DNA of 28,130 bases, from contig CAJXPH010000007.1 in NCBI GenBank assembly GCA_913057765.1, positions 1-28,130 of the forward strand, read 5' to 3'. Numbering within the stretch: position 1 is the stretch's first letter; each line of letters starts with the position of its first letter. Below are positions 7,317-15,388 of the stretch, one piece after another. The stretch comes from an uncultured Campylobacteraceae bacterium. GTDB lineage: Bacteria > Campylobacterota > Campylobacteria > Campylobacterales > Arcobacteraceae. The position numbers were made by a program, and so were the translations under genes. A model generated the notes under the pieces. That model worked only from the letters and a program-made list of their open reading frames with translations. It did no database searches and was not told the DNA's origin.

Positions 7317-7946
7317 ATGTATGGTATCACTGATTTATATTTATTTATAATTGCAGGGCTGTTATTGAATATAACTCCTGGTGCAGATATGTTATATATT
7401 TTAACTAATACTTTCCAAAAGGGATTTAAATCTGGAGTTATTGCAACTTTAGGGATAAATGTTGGATGTCTTTTCCATGTATTCTTAGCTGTTATTGGAT
7501 TAAGTGCATTATTACAAAGCTCAGAGTTTGCATTTTTGATAGTTAAATATATTGGTGTTTGCTATTTAGTTTATTTAGGTATATCTATGATATTTACAAA
7601 GAATAAGAAAATGGTTGTTGATAAATCTTCTTCTGATACAAAAAATTTAAAAAAAGTATTTTTAAATGGAGTATTAATTAATTCATTAAATCCAAAAATA
7701 GCTATATTTTTTATTACTTTTTTACCTCAGTTTATTGATGTAAATAGTGATAGTAAAAGTATGGCATTATTGATATTAGGTTTGGTTTTTATTTTATTTG
7801 GAAGTTTGACAAATATATTTTTGGCTTATATGGCTTTAAATATTTCAAGCAAAGTTTCTTATACAGATAAATTGACTAAATATTTAAAAAAGATAGTAGG
7901 AACTTTATTTGTTGGTTTCGGTATTAAATTAGCGTTGGAGAAATAA
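7317..7946 (+). CDS. LysE/RhtB-family amino-acid exporter
   Basis: A 209-residue membrane protein of about six helices. The LysE signature appears as ITPGADMLYILTNTFQKGFK (19-38), followed by a GxNxG helix (LGINVGCLFH) and the NSLNPKIAIFF segment (122-132) with its conserved Asn-Pro-Lys. LysE-family proteins export amino acids or derivatives from the cytoplasm. The ribosome binding site (AGGATAG) overlaps the stop of the acetyltransferase gene, so the two are coupled. The racemase follows three bases after the stop. The exact substrate is unknown. Confidence 0.9.
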   Translation: MYGITDLYLFIIAGLLLNITPGADMLYILTNTFQKGFKSGVIATLGINVGCLFHVFLAVIGLSALLQSSEFAFLIVKYIGVCYLVYLGISMIFTKNKKMVVDKSSSDTKNLKKVFLNGVLINSLNPKIAIFFITFLPQFIDVNSDSKSMALLILGLVFILFGSLTNIFLAYMALNISSKVSYTDKLTKYLKKIVGTLFVGFGIKLALEK

Positions 7947-7949
7947 TAT

Positions 7950-8645
7950 ATGAAAAAAATTGGAATGCTTGGTGGGATGAGTTGGGAATCTACTTCAACT
8001 TATTATAAATTACTAAATGAAGAGATAAAAAGTAGACTAGGTGGACTACATAGTGCAAAGATAATTTTATCAAGTGTTGATTTTGAAGAAATTGAAAAAT
8101 TTCAACATAGTGCACTTTGGGATGAAACTGCAAAAATCTTATCTGATGAAGCAAAAGCTGTTGAGTCTGCAAATGCAGATTTTTTAATAATTTGTACAAA
8201 TACTATGCATAAAGTTGCCCCGCAAATTGAAGAAAATATAAATATTCCAATACTCCATATTGCTGATGCAACAGGTGAAGCATTAGTAAAAGATGGAATT
8301 AAAAAAGTAGCACTTTTAGGTACAAAGTTTACTATGACTGAAGCATTTTATAAAGATAGGATTCAAGAAAAGTTTGGAATTGAAGTTATTATTCCAAATG
8401 AAGAAGAACAAAATATTATTCATGACGTAATTTATAAAGAGCTTTGTTTAGGAAAGTGTAATAAAAAATCTAGAGATGAATATATTAAAATTATCAAAAG
8501 ATTAGAAAAGGATTATGAGGCAGAAGGTGTTATCTTAGGATGTACAGAAATCTCAATGCTTATTAAACAAGGCTATGTAGAAATACCTATCTATGATACG
8601 ACAAAGTTACATGTATTAAGTGCTGTAGATTTTGCATTAAAATAA
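7950..8645 (+). CDS. Aspartate/glutamate racemase family protein
   Basis: This 231-residue enzyme belongs to the cofactor-independent racemase family that inverts aspartate, glutamate or related amino acids by a two-base mechanism. The N-terminus KIGMLGGMSWEST is typical of the RacD/YgeA branch. Both catalytic cysteines are present, in ICTNTMHK (Cys82) and LGCTEI (Cys198, with Glu200). It is cytoplasmic and of full length. It sits between an amino-acid exporter and an SGNH hydrolase, so its D-amino-acid product, or a modified form, may be exported. Hydantoin racemase-like activity is an alternative within the superfamily. Confidence 0.9.
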   Translation: MKKIGMLGGMSWESTSTYYKLLNEEIKSRLGGLHSAKIILSSVDFEEIEKFQHSALWDETAKILSDEAKAVESANADFLIICTNTMHKVAPQIEENINIPILHIADATGEALVKDGIKKVALLGTKFTMTEAFYKDRIQEKFGIEVIIPNEEEQNIIHDVIYKELCLGKCNKKSRDEYIKIIKRLEKDYEAEGVILGCTEISMLIKQGYVEIPIYDTTKLHVLSAVDFALK

Positions 8646-8646
8646 G

Positions 8647-9162
8647 ATGAAAAAAAATATTCATATTGTAATGTTAGGGGATTCCATTACAGCAGGAGCT
8701 GATTGGAATAAACTTTTATCTAAGGAACATATTTTAAATTTAGGAATTGGTGGAGATACAACCTTCGGTATTTTAAATAGAATTGATTCTGTTGTTGAAC
8801 TTTCTCCTAGAATTGTATTTTTCATGGCGGGAATAAATGATTTGTGTTCATCCATTCCTATTAAAAATGTATTTGAGAATTACAAAAGAATATTAGAAAC
8901 TCTAAAATCAAAGAATACAAATGTTGTCGTACAATCTACTCTTTTTACTGAAATGACAACAGTTAATAAAAAAGTAAAAGAGTTTAATCTTTTAGTAAAA
9001 AACTATTGTGAAAGAGAAAAATTATCTTATATGGATTTAAATCTAATTATGAGTGAAGGTGAAGTTTTAAAAGAGTCATATTCTACTGATGGTTTACATT
9101 TAAATTTTATTGCATATCATGTGTGGGCTAATGAAATTAAAAACAACCCTTCTTTTTGGTAA
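8647..9162 (+). CDS. SGNH/GDSL-family hydrolase
   Basis: The 171-residue protein carries all four SGNH blocks: GDSIT with Ser13, NLGIGGDTT with Gly36, GIND with Asn64, and DGLH with Asp148 and His151. These enzymes hydrolyse esters, thioesters or acyl groups. There is no signal peptide, so this one acts in the cytoplasm. The start lies one base after the racemase stop, the tightest junction in this operon. Substrate unknown; the partners suggest an acylated amino acid or small metabolite. Confidence 0.9.
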   Translation: MKKNIHIVMLGDSITAGADWNKLLSKEHILNLGIGGDTTFGILNRIDSVVELSPRIVFFMAGINDLCSSIPIKNVFENYKRILETLKSKNTNVVVQSTLFTEMTTVNKKVKEFNLLVKNYCEREKLSYMDLNLIMSEGEVLKESYSTDGLHLNFIAYHVWANEIKNNPSFW

Positions 9163-9227
9163 AACCTTTATTATGACTTTTCAATCAATTTAGATATACT
9201 TCGAAAAACAAAACATTTTGGAGAATT

Positions 9228-9716
9228 ATGGATTTTAATAAATTAGATAACAATTTAAAACAAGAGATACATTTTGAGATTTTAGCATTTGCTAATGCAA
9301 TGGGAGGGAAAAACTTCTTTCTTAAAATGATTGAAGAAATTAGAGCAGAAACGCCAAACCCTTTATTAAATAAATCAGGAATGTTTCATACTTCTAAATC
9401 AAAAATAACTTTAAGCAAGTCAATGTACAAAGATACGTTCCAAATTCTTTTCGCTGCAATTAGAAGAGAAGATAAAGGTGGCGATATGTTAAATGGAATT
9501 GCACCTAAAGAATATAAAGCCACAATGAACATGATGAAAGCTTTAGCAAAAGTAATTATCACTGTTGAGTCTAAAGAAGAGACTGGTGGAACTTATGACT
9601 TTACAATTCTAGATACTAGTGAAGAGAAAAAAACAAAAGTTACTTTTATTTTTAAAGCACTTTTCTTTTATCATCTTGATGAAGCTAAAAAAGCTTTATC
9701 TTTTAAAGCTGAGTAG
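9228..9716 (+). CDS. Hypothetical cytoplasmic protein, 162 residues
   Basis: I do not recognise the family. The protein is soluble and helical at the N-terminus (LKQEIHFEILAFANAMGGKN), with a central basic region (SKSKITLSKSMYKD) and a beta-rich C-terminal part (KVIITVESKEETGGTYDFTI). It has no signal peptide and no obvious catalytic motif. A good GGAG site precedes the ATG, and TATACT at 9195-9200 could be its -10 box, so it is probably transcribed separately from the upstream operon. It converges with the NosD-like gene, with two bases between the stops. Confidence 0.8.
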   Translation: MDFNKLDNNLKQEIHFEILAFANAMGGKNFFLKMIEEIRAETPNPLLNKSGMFHTSKSKITLSKSMYKDTFQILFAAIRREDKGGDMLNGIAPKEYKATMNMMKALAKVIITVESKEETGGTYDFTILDTSEEKKTKVTFIFKALFFYHLDEAKKALSFKAE

Positions 9717-9718
9717 TA

Positions 9719-10930
9719 TTACTTTATTTGTACAATAGGTTTTGTGTCTTCTAAAAGAACTACTGGTTCTATAAAAGGTGCAAGACTTAGTATAAAATTT
9801 AAAATAGATATAATTGGTGTTGCATAAAAGAATTTGACTTTGTTATTGTAGTGCCAAAGTCTATCTGCATATTGAACTATTCTATATGTTGTATCTCCAA
9901 TATTGTCATTATTTCTATCAAACCCTGAATAGTGATCCCAGTAATTTTCTTCTACAATATTTTTTGAAGTACTATTTCCTCTAACACTTTTTACTACATC
10001 ATCAATATTTCCAAGTATTTTATTTTTTTTAATGAGGTTTTGTTTTATCGCACCATGAAAATGTAAAGCTTCCATATTGTAACTTATTTCATTGTTTGTA
10101 ATAAATCTTTTAATTGTAGTTTCATTATGTTTTGCATCTATATAAAATGCTTTATTGTTAAAGGTTACAGTGTTATTTTTAAATACAAAATTTGACACAC
10201 CTTTTATCAAAACTCCAATTCCAGCTTTTCCTATACTACTTTTTATCATATTATTTTTAACTACGGTGTCTTTTGCCCCTCCAAAAATAAGTCCTACTGA
10301 GTTAAATGCGAAATGATTATTATCAATTGTATTTTTGTTGCTTTTTAAAAAATGAAGACCAAATCTTAATTTCTCTATATGATTCTGAGTGATGAGGTTA
10401 TTATGTGAGTATGAAAATATAATATCTTTAGAATTATATATTTCATTGTTTCTAATGATATTATCATTACTATAATATAGTTTCAGGGCATTACCTCTAA
10501 GACTAATCTCTACATCTTTAGATGTAATATAATTGTTTTCAATTATAGAGTTTGTAACCATTCCCATATCTATGCCATATAAAGAATCTTTGATTGTACA
10601 ATTTTGGATTTTACTATTATTTGAATTTGATATTTTTATTCCTGCATCTCTTGCATCTATTCGGTTTCCACTACCTTGAATAGTCAAGTTTTTTAGTATT
10701 ACATTAGATGAGGTTATTTCAATGACACTATCTTTATTTTCACCTTGAATAATTACATTTTTTTCTTTAGCAATAATTGTAAGGGGTTTATTTATTTTTA
10801 TGTTTCCATAATAAATACCATTTGGCAGTTTTAATATTGAGTTTATTGGGGCATTGTTTATTGCTTCTTGCAAAATATTTGCATATAAAGAAGAGATAAA
10901 AAAAGTAAGTAAAATAAATAGTTTTTTCAT
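9719..10930 (-). CDS. nosD: NosD-like periplasmic beta-helix protein
   Basis: The 403-residue protein has a signal peptide (MKKLFILLTFFISSLYAN), then right-handed parallel beta-helix repeats rich in Asn (patterns such as NNSKIQNCTIKDS and NNLITQNHIEKL). It ends with the NosD C-terminal motif NYWDHYSGFDRNNDNIGD (from about 329) followed by ADRLWHYNNKV. NosD takes part in maturation of nitrous oxide reductase NosZ. I chose the ATG at 10930 because TTGGAAC gives a binding site; an upstream in-frame ATG at 10954 has none. No nosZ, F, Y or L gene is in the window, so this may be an isolated copy or a carbohydrate-related paralogue of the NosD/CASH fold. Confidence 0.8.
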   Translation of the reverse strand: MKKLFILLTFFISSLYANILQEAINNAPINSILKLPNGIYYGNIKINKPLTIIAKEKNVIIQGENKDSVIEITSSNVILKNLTIQGSGNRIDARDAGIKISNSNNSKIQNCTIKDSLYGIDMGMVTNSIIENNYITSKDVEISLRGNALKLYYSNDNIIRNNEIYNSKDIIFSYSHNNLITQNHIEKLRFGLHFLKSNKNTIDNNHFAFNSVGLIFGGAKDTVVKNNMIKSSIGKAGIGVLIKGVSNFVFKNNTVTFNNKAFYIDAKHNETTIKRFITNNEISYNMEALHFHGAIKQNLIKKNKILGNIDDVVKSVRGNSTSKNIVEENYWDHYSGFDRNNDNIGDTTYRIVQYADRLWHYNNKVKFFYATPIISILNFILSLAPFIEPVVLLEDTKPIVQIK

Positions 10931-11010
10931 ATATTGTTCCAAAATAATATCCATATTTTAACATTATTCTTTAGTAAAAAAGTTGCCTTATGACAAGAAT
11001 TAATTTTTTT

Positions 11011-11019
11011 TGCTATACT
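11011..11019 (+). promoter_or_regulatory. Extended -10 promoter of ywbE
   Basis: TGCTATACT is an extended -10 box. Transcription would start near 11026, downstream of the ATG at 11010, so that ATG cannot be the ywbE start. This supports the TTG at 11043. Confidence 0.6.
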
Positions 11020-11042
11020 TTCAAAAAATAATAGGATATAAC

Positions 11043-11243
11043 TTGATACGAGATCATAGAGAACGTGATGATATTACCCCTGGATTAAAAGTAAAAATTG
11101 TATTAAAAAAAGACCAAAGAACATCAAAACGTACTTTAGGTGTTGTGAAAAAACTTTTAACAAGTTCTAAATATCATCCCCGAGGAATTAAAGTAATGCT
11201 TGAGGATGGTCAAGTTGGACGAGTACAGGAAATAGTAGTATAA
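11043..11243 (+). CDS. ywbE: YwbE-family small protein
   Basis: A 66-residue protein of the YwbE family. It shows the family's core GLKVKIVLKKDQRTSKRTLG, then KLLTSSKYHPRGIKV and the terminal EDGQVGRVQEIV, an SH3-like/KOW-like beta fold. Its function is not established. I use the TTG start because AGGA (11033-11036) lies six bases before it, the promoter -10 is just upstream, and the length then agrees with the family's usual 60-70 residues. The next gene starts immediately after its stop. Confidence 0.85.
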   Translation: MIRDHRERDDITPGLKVKIVLKKDQRTSKRTLGVVKKLLTSSKYHPRGIKVMLEDGQVGRVQEIVV

Positions 11244-11699
11244 ATGATACTTTATGTTGATGGTGATGCTTTTCCAAACTTATTAAAACCAATTTTATTT
11301 AGAGCAATTGAAAGATTAGAATTAGAAACAATTGTAATTGCAAATAAAAAAATAAATATCGGAAGCTCTTCTTTGATAACTTATATGGTTGTAGATCAAG
11401 GAGCTGATGAAGCTGATAATAAAATTGTAGAGTTATTAGAAGAAGGCGATTTGGTGATAACTGCTGATATACCTCTTGCGGATAGAACTATTTCAAAAAA
11501 TGCGTATGCAATAGATCATCGTGGGGAACTTTACACAGAAGATAATATAAAACAATATCTAGCAATGAGAAACCTTATGCAAGAGATAAGAGATAGTGGA
11601 GAAGTTACAAAAGGTCCTGCTCCCTTTGGTTCAAAAGATGCACAAAGTTTTGCTAATCAATTAAATAAATTTTTGCAAAGATTTCAAAAGATTAAATAA
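11244..11699 (+). CDS. yaiI: YaiI/YqxD family protein (UPF0178, DUF188)
   Basis: The 151-residue protein matches the DUF188 family along its length: MILYVDGDAFPN at the start (Asp residues of a PIN-like or NYN-like fold), GADEADNKIVE, GDLVITADIPLADR, YTEDNIKQYLAMRN and the closing GPAPFGSKDAQSF. The conserved acidic residues suggest a metal-dependent nuclease-like site, but no activity is established. It begins directly after the ywbE stop with no gap, so the two are co-translated. Confidence 0.92.
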   Translation: MILYVDGDAFPNLLKPILFRAIERLELETIVIANKKINIGSSSLITYMVVDQGADEADNKIVELLEEGDLVITADIPLADRTISKNAYAIDHRGELYTEDNIKQYLAMRNLMQEIRDSGEVTKGPAPFGSKDAQSFANQLNKFLQRFQKIK

Positions 11700-11762
11700 A
11701 TTTTGCGTCTTTTTTCTTTTTATATCGTCTATATATAAAATGATGATAAAAAAGGATTTATT

Positions 11763-12356
11763 ATGAATACTATACTTGCTATGTTTACCTTCTCTCTTAT
11801 TATGTCAATTTCTCCCGGACCTGTTAATATGATTATAGTTTCTTCTGGAATAAATAATGGTTTTAAAAAAACATTTGCATTTATCTCTGGGGCAACTATT
11901 GGATTTACACTTCTTTTGGCCTTTATTGGTTTAGGCTTTTATAAAGTAGTAGAATTGTTTCCAAACTTTTTAACTTACTTAGCTTTTTTTGGTTCTAGTT
12001 TTATTATATATATGGGATATAAAATAATAACATCTATTGCTCCTTTAGATATAAATGATGATAATCAAAAGATTCCAAAATTTTATGAAGGGTTTTTACT
12101 TCAATGGCTTAATCCAAAAGCATGGATTGCCTCTGTTTCTGGGATTTCTCTTTTTTCATCATCGGAAGTTATTCTTTTAACTTTTATATCAATTTACTTT
12201 TTTATTTGTTATCTAGGACTTTCATTTTGGGGGATTCTTGGAGATAAAATTAGTAGTTTTTTTAGAATAGAAAAAAGACTCAAAATATTTAACATTTTTA
12301 TGGGAAGTCTATTAATAGTTACTGCCTTATATTTATTTTATATTCAATTTATCTAG
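11763..12356 (+). CDS. LysE-family translocator (second in window)
   Basis: The 197-residue membrane protein shows the LysE signature SISPGPVNMIIVSSGINNGF (15-34), the GATIGF helix and the LQWLNPKAWI segment (about 113-122), with about six membrane helices. It probably exports an amino acid or derivative. It differs clearly from the first LysE protein (7317-7946), so the two are not a recent duplication. AAAGGA gives a good ribosome binding site. A sigma-factor gene starts 25 bases downstream and may share its transcript. Confidence 0.9.
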   Translation: MNTILAMFTFSLIMSISPGPVNMIIVSSGINNGFKKTFAFISGATIGFTLLLAFIGLGFYKVVELFPNFLTYLAFFGSSFIIYMGYKIITSIAPLDINDDNQKIPKFYEGFLLQWLNPKAWIASVSGISLFSSSEVILLTFISIYFFICYLGLSFWGILGDKISSFFRIEKRLKIFNIFMGSLLIVTALYLFYIQFI

Positions 12357-12381
12357 ATATATTTTTGATTAAAGGAATATA

Positions 12382-12948
12382 ATGAATAATACAGAAGAAG
12401 TTTGGACTGAATACCATAAACAACTTCTTGGATTTATAAGTAGTAAAGTATCTAATAGGCAAATGGCAAAAGATATTTTACATGAAGTATTTATCAAGAT
12501 ACATACAAAAATTCATACCTTAGATGATATTACAAAACTAAAGAGTTGGGTATATCAAATAACAAGAAATACTGTTATAGATTTTTATCGTACAAATAAA
12601 TCAATTAAAGAGATTCCTGATTGGGTAGATAAACCTTTTGAAATAAGTTCAGACGAAGCAGTTCAAGAAGAACTTTCTTTATGTCTAGGTTTTTTAATTG
12701 GAAAGTTACCTGATAAATATAAACAAGCGATACAACTATCAGAAATGGAAAACAAAACTCAACAAGAATTAGCGCAAAGTGAAAATATTTCTTTATCAGG
12801 AGCAAAATCTAGAGTACAAAGAGGACGAAAGATTTTAAAAGATATGCTTCTTGAATGTTGTCAGTTAGAAATTAATAAGCATAATCGAATTGTTGAGGTT
12901 CAAATAAGAGATGAAGAGAATTGTGAACTAATTAAAAATGGAAAATAG
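12382..12948 (+). CDS. sigZ: ECF sigma factor of the SigZ type
   Basis: This 188-residue sigma factor has region 2 at about 10-75 (AKDILHEVFIKIHTKI, then LKSWVYQITRNTVIDFYR) and region 4 at about 105-155 (LPDKYKQAIQLSEMENKTQQELA, then LSGAKSRVQRGRKILKDML). After region 4 it continues with LECCQLEINKHNRIVEV, the Cys-containing tail typical of SigZ-type proteins. Cys159, Cys160 and Cys181 could sense redox state or metals; that is inference. No anti-sigma gene is adjacent. It converges with the phosphatase-family gene, with two bases between stops. Confidence 0.88.
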   Translation: MNNTEEVWTEYHKQLLGFISSKVSNRQMAKDILHEVFIKIHTKIHTLDDITKLKSWVYQITRNTVIDFYRTNKSIKEIPDWVDKPFEISSDEAVQEELSLCLGFLIGKLPDKYKQAIQLSEMENKTQQELAQSENISLSGAKSRVQRGRKILKDMLLECCQLEINKHNRIVEVQIRDEENCELIKNGK

Positions 12949-12950
12949 AT

Positions 12951-13955
12951 TTAATCTTCTTTATATTCAATTTCACACACAACTTGAGCATGATCACTTT
13001 GTAAAATTGAACCATCATGATTTTTTTGAAGATGCTCATCAAATATTTCATATGAAGTGATTTTGGCAATAGCATCTTTTTCTTTTTTATTAAATTCTTT
13101 TGACACAAAAATATAATCAATTACATTTCCATATCCTTGAAAATAACTTGTAGCTGTTCTTTTTTTCTCTTTTTGTTCAGGATGAGGATTATATTCTTTT
13201 TTACTATATAAATATGATGCATCATATAGTATGAGAGAATCTTTTTTAATATTCTGATGATAGGCTTTATTTGTTAGGGCATCTATTGTAAGTGAAAACT
13301 CTTTATCATTTAAATCACCCATAAATATCGTAGGAGTATTTGTCTTTTTTATATCTTGATATAAGGATGAAGCTTCACATAATCTTTGTTTTAACGCTTT
13401 TGAATAATTTTTCTCTAAAGCTTCTTTAGTCTGTTCTTTTTTTTCTTTTAAAGTGTGTATTTTATTAAATAGATATTCATATTCATTTAATCTATTTGAT
13501 TTTAGATGATTGACATATACTATAATTCTCTCTTTATTTGGTAATTCAAGTAGAGCTTTTATTGGAGTTCTTGAAAATTTGAAATGACCTTGAAATTTAT
13601 GGTTTTGAATACTTTTACCATGAACTGGAACTTTGTAAGTTTCTATTATTGGATATTTTGAAGCTATGGCAACTGTTGTACTAATATAAATTGTAGGATT
13701 TTGTTTTGAAGTTCTTGCCTCTGCTGACATATAAAAATAATCAAATCCAAGTTCTTTCGTTAGTTTCTCTAAGGCATCTTTTGAAAAAACTTCTTGGAAA
13801 CCAATAATATCGCAATTCATTTGTTGGATCTGGTTTTTTATCCAAGTGATTTTTTCTTTCCATTCTTCTTGTTTAAAGGTGTCTTTTCTTGTATACCAAG
13901 AAAAGGGAGGTTCCACGAACTGGAATAAATTAAATGTACCAAAACGTAATTTCAT
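12951..13955 (-). CDS. Endonuclease/exonuclease/phosphatase-family protein
   Basis: The 334-residue enzyme has the EEP fold's active-site series in order: FGTFNL (Asn9), GFQEV (Glu55), VNHLKSN (His150), MGDLND (Asp214, Asn216), VIDYIF (Asp280) and SDHAQV (Asp321, His322). EEP enzymes cut phosphodiester or phosphate-ester bonds in nucleic acids, lipids or small molecules with a divalent metal. There is no signal peptide, so it is cytoplasmic. A long basic, charged insert (about 150-200) is unusual. It begins two bases after the stop of the CLC gene and is probably co-transcribed with it. Confidence 0.88.
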   Translation of the reverse strand: MKLRFGTFNLFQFVEPPFSWYTRKDTFKQEEWKEKITWIKNQIQQMNCDIIGFQEVFSKDALEKLTKELGFDYFYMSAEARTSKQNPTIYISTTVAIASKYPIIETYKVPVHGKSIQNHKFQGHFKFSRTPIKALLELPNKERIIVYVNHLKSNRLNEYEYLFNKIHTLKEKKEQTKEALEKNYSKALKQRLCEASSLYQDIKKTNTPTIFMGDLNDKEFSLTIDALTNKAYHQNIKKDSLILYDASYLYSKKEYNPHPEQKEKKRTATSYFQGYGNVIDYIFVSKEFNKKEKDAIAKITSYEIFDEHLQKNHDGSILQSDHAQVVCEIEYKED

Positions 13956-13957
13956 TT

Positions 13958-15319
13958 TTATTCTTCAGCTCTCCAGTCCATTTTTTTTCTTAAACTTTCT
14001 ACTTTAGCTTTACTTTTGACACTTAAGTCGATATTACTTTTGGTGATATCTTCTCCAAATTCAATATTTAACATATCTGATTTTGACATTTTTAATATTT
14101 GAGATTGAAAAACACTTCTATGTCCGGTAATTAAAAATGTAATAACAGCACTTACTGCTGCATAATGAGCAATATCAATTCCAAAAAGTTCAATCGCCAT
14201 AATTGTTGCAGCTATTGGTGAGTTTGTTGTCCCTGCTAATACACTTACTAGACCAAGTGCTGCAAATAGCGAAACATTGTCACCCATAACAGTTCCAAAC
14301 AAGTGTCCACTAGTTGCTCCCACATAAAAGATTGGTGTGATTACTCCACCACTTCCTCCTGCTCCAAGGGTTATAGACGTATAAATTGTTTTTGCTATAA
14401 ACGAGTACCACGGGACACTTTCTGATAAAGCTGGGTCACTATAGAATAAAGTAGAAATTGTATCAAGTCCTAATCCAAAATATTGGTCACCAACAACAAA
14501 CGATAATAGAACTAAAAAAGTACCACCCAGAAAAGCTTTTAGGTAGACATTTATATTTATTCTTTTTATCCCCATTTCGGTTCTTCTTAATACTGTTATT
14601 AAAAAATCAGAAACAATACCAAAAAATAAACCAGCTAATATTACTTGAAGGATAAGGGTAGGGTTAAAACTTATTGAATTCAATTCCATTAGATAGTAGT
14701 TATAATGAACACCTAAATATTTAGCTGTAGTATATGCGGCAAAACCTGCTATAAAAGAAGGAAGAAGAACATCATACATGATAATTCCTACGATTAGAAC
14801 TTCAACTCCAAATATAGCACCTGAAATCGGTGTTCCAAATACTGAGGCAAATCCTGCACTTAAACCACATATTACTAATTTTTTTCTATCTTTTGCAGAA
14901 AATTTAAAAAGTTGTGATATTGCAGATGCTGCTCCTGCACCAATTTGCGCACCTGGTCCTTCTTTCCCTACTGAACCACCTGTAAACATTGTTATTACAG
15001 TAGCTACTAATTTCACAGGAATTACTGCAAAATCAATTTTCCCATCTCTTCTATGAACAGCTTCAATTACTTTTTCAGTTCCATGCCCTGTTGCATTTGG
15101 TGCAAATTTTTTAATTATGAAAACAGTTATTACAAGTCCTAATGGTAATAAATAATAAGATTCAAAAGGTAAAAGGGATTGTGCTTCTTCTGATTTATGA
15201 ATTGTATTTAAAAAAAATGTAACAATAGAACCAATTACTACACCAATAGCAGATGATAAAAGTACCCACTTTGTTACGCTGAAGAAGATAAGAGATTGTT
15301 CAATAAAATGTTTTTTCAT
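13958..15319 (-). CDS. CLC-family chloride channel or H+/Cl- antiporter
   Basis: The 453-residue membrane protein has the CLC selectivity motifs: GKEGP with the gating glutamate Glu120, and GGSGGVITPIF (320-331). The usual GSGIP motif is replaced by GHGTE (78-82), a variant that may change anion choice. There is a polar C-terminal tail (about 410-453) but no full CBS pair. The canonical GKEGP argues against the fluoride-exporting CLC-F branch. No strong ribosome binding site precedes the ATG. The EEP enzyme gene follows two bases after the stop. Confidence 0.92.
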   Translation of the reverse strand: MKKHFIEQSLIFFSVTKWVLLSSAIGVVIGSIVTFFLNTIHKSEEAQSLLPFESYYLLPLGLVITVFIIKKFAPNATGHGTEKVIEAVHRRDGKIDFAVIPVKLVATVITMFTGGSVGKEGPGAQIGAGAASAISQLFKFSAKDRKKLVICGLSAGFASVFGTPISGAIFGVEVLIVGIIMYDVLLPSFIAGFAAYTTAKYLGVHYNYYLMELNSISFNPTLILQVILAGLFFGIVSDFLITVLRRTEMGIKRININVYLKAFLGGTFLVLLSFVVGDQYFGLGLDTISTLFYSDPALSESVPWYSFIAKTIYTSITLGAGGSGGVITPIFYVGATSGHLFGTVMGDNVSLFAALGLVSVLAGTTNSPIAATIMAIELFGIDIAHYAAVSAVITFLITGHRSVFQSQILKMSKSDMLNIEFGEDITKSNIDLSVKSKAKVESLRKKMDWRAEE

Positions 15320-15379
15320 AAAAAGTCTTAGATGAAGGATATGTTTTAAGATTGTATCTAAAAGATATTGAAATTATTA

Positions 15380-15388
15380 TGCTATAAT
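15380..15388 (+). promoter_or_regulatory. Extended -10 box at the DUF234 gene
   Basis: TGCTATAAT is a perfect extended -10. Its last base is the first base of the earliest possible start codon (TTG 15388), so transcription would begin inside the apparent coding region, near 15395. Confidence 0.55.

Noticed and set aside
7317..12356. The two LysE exporters as a recent duplication
   Set aside because: Their sequences share only family motifs and differ through most of their length.
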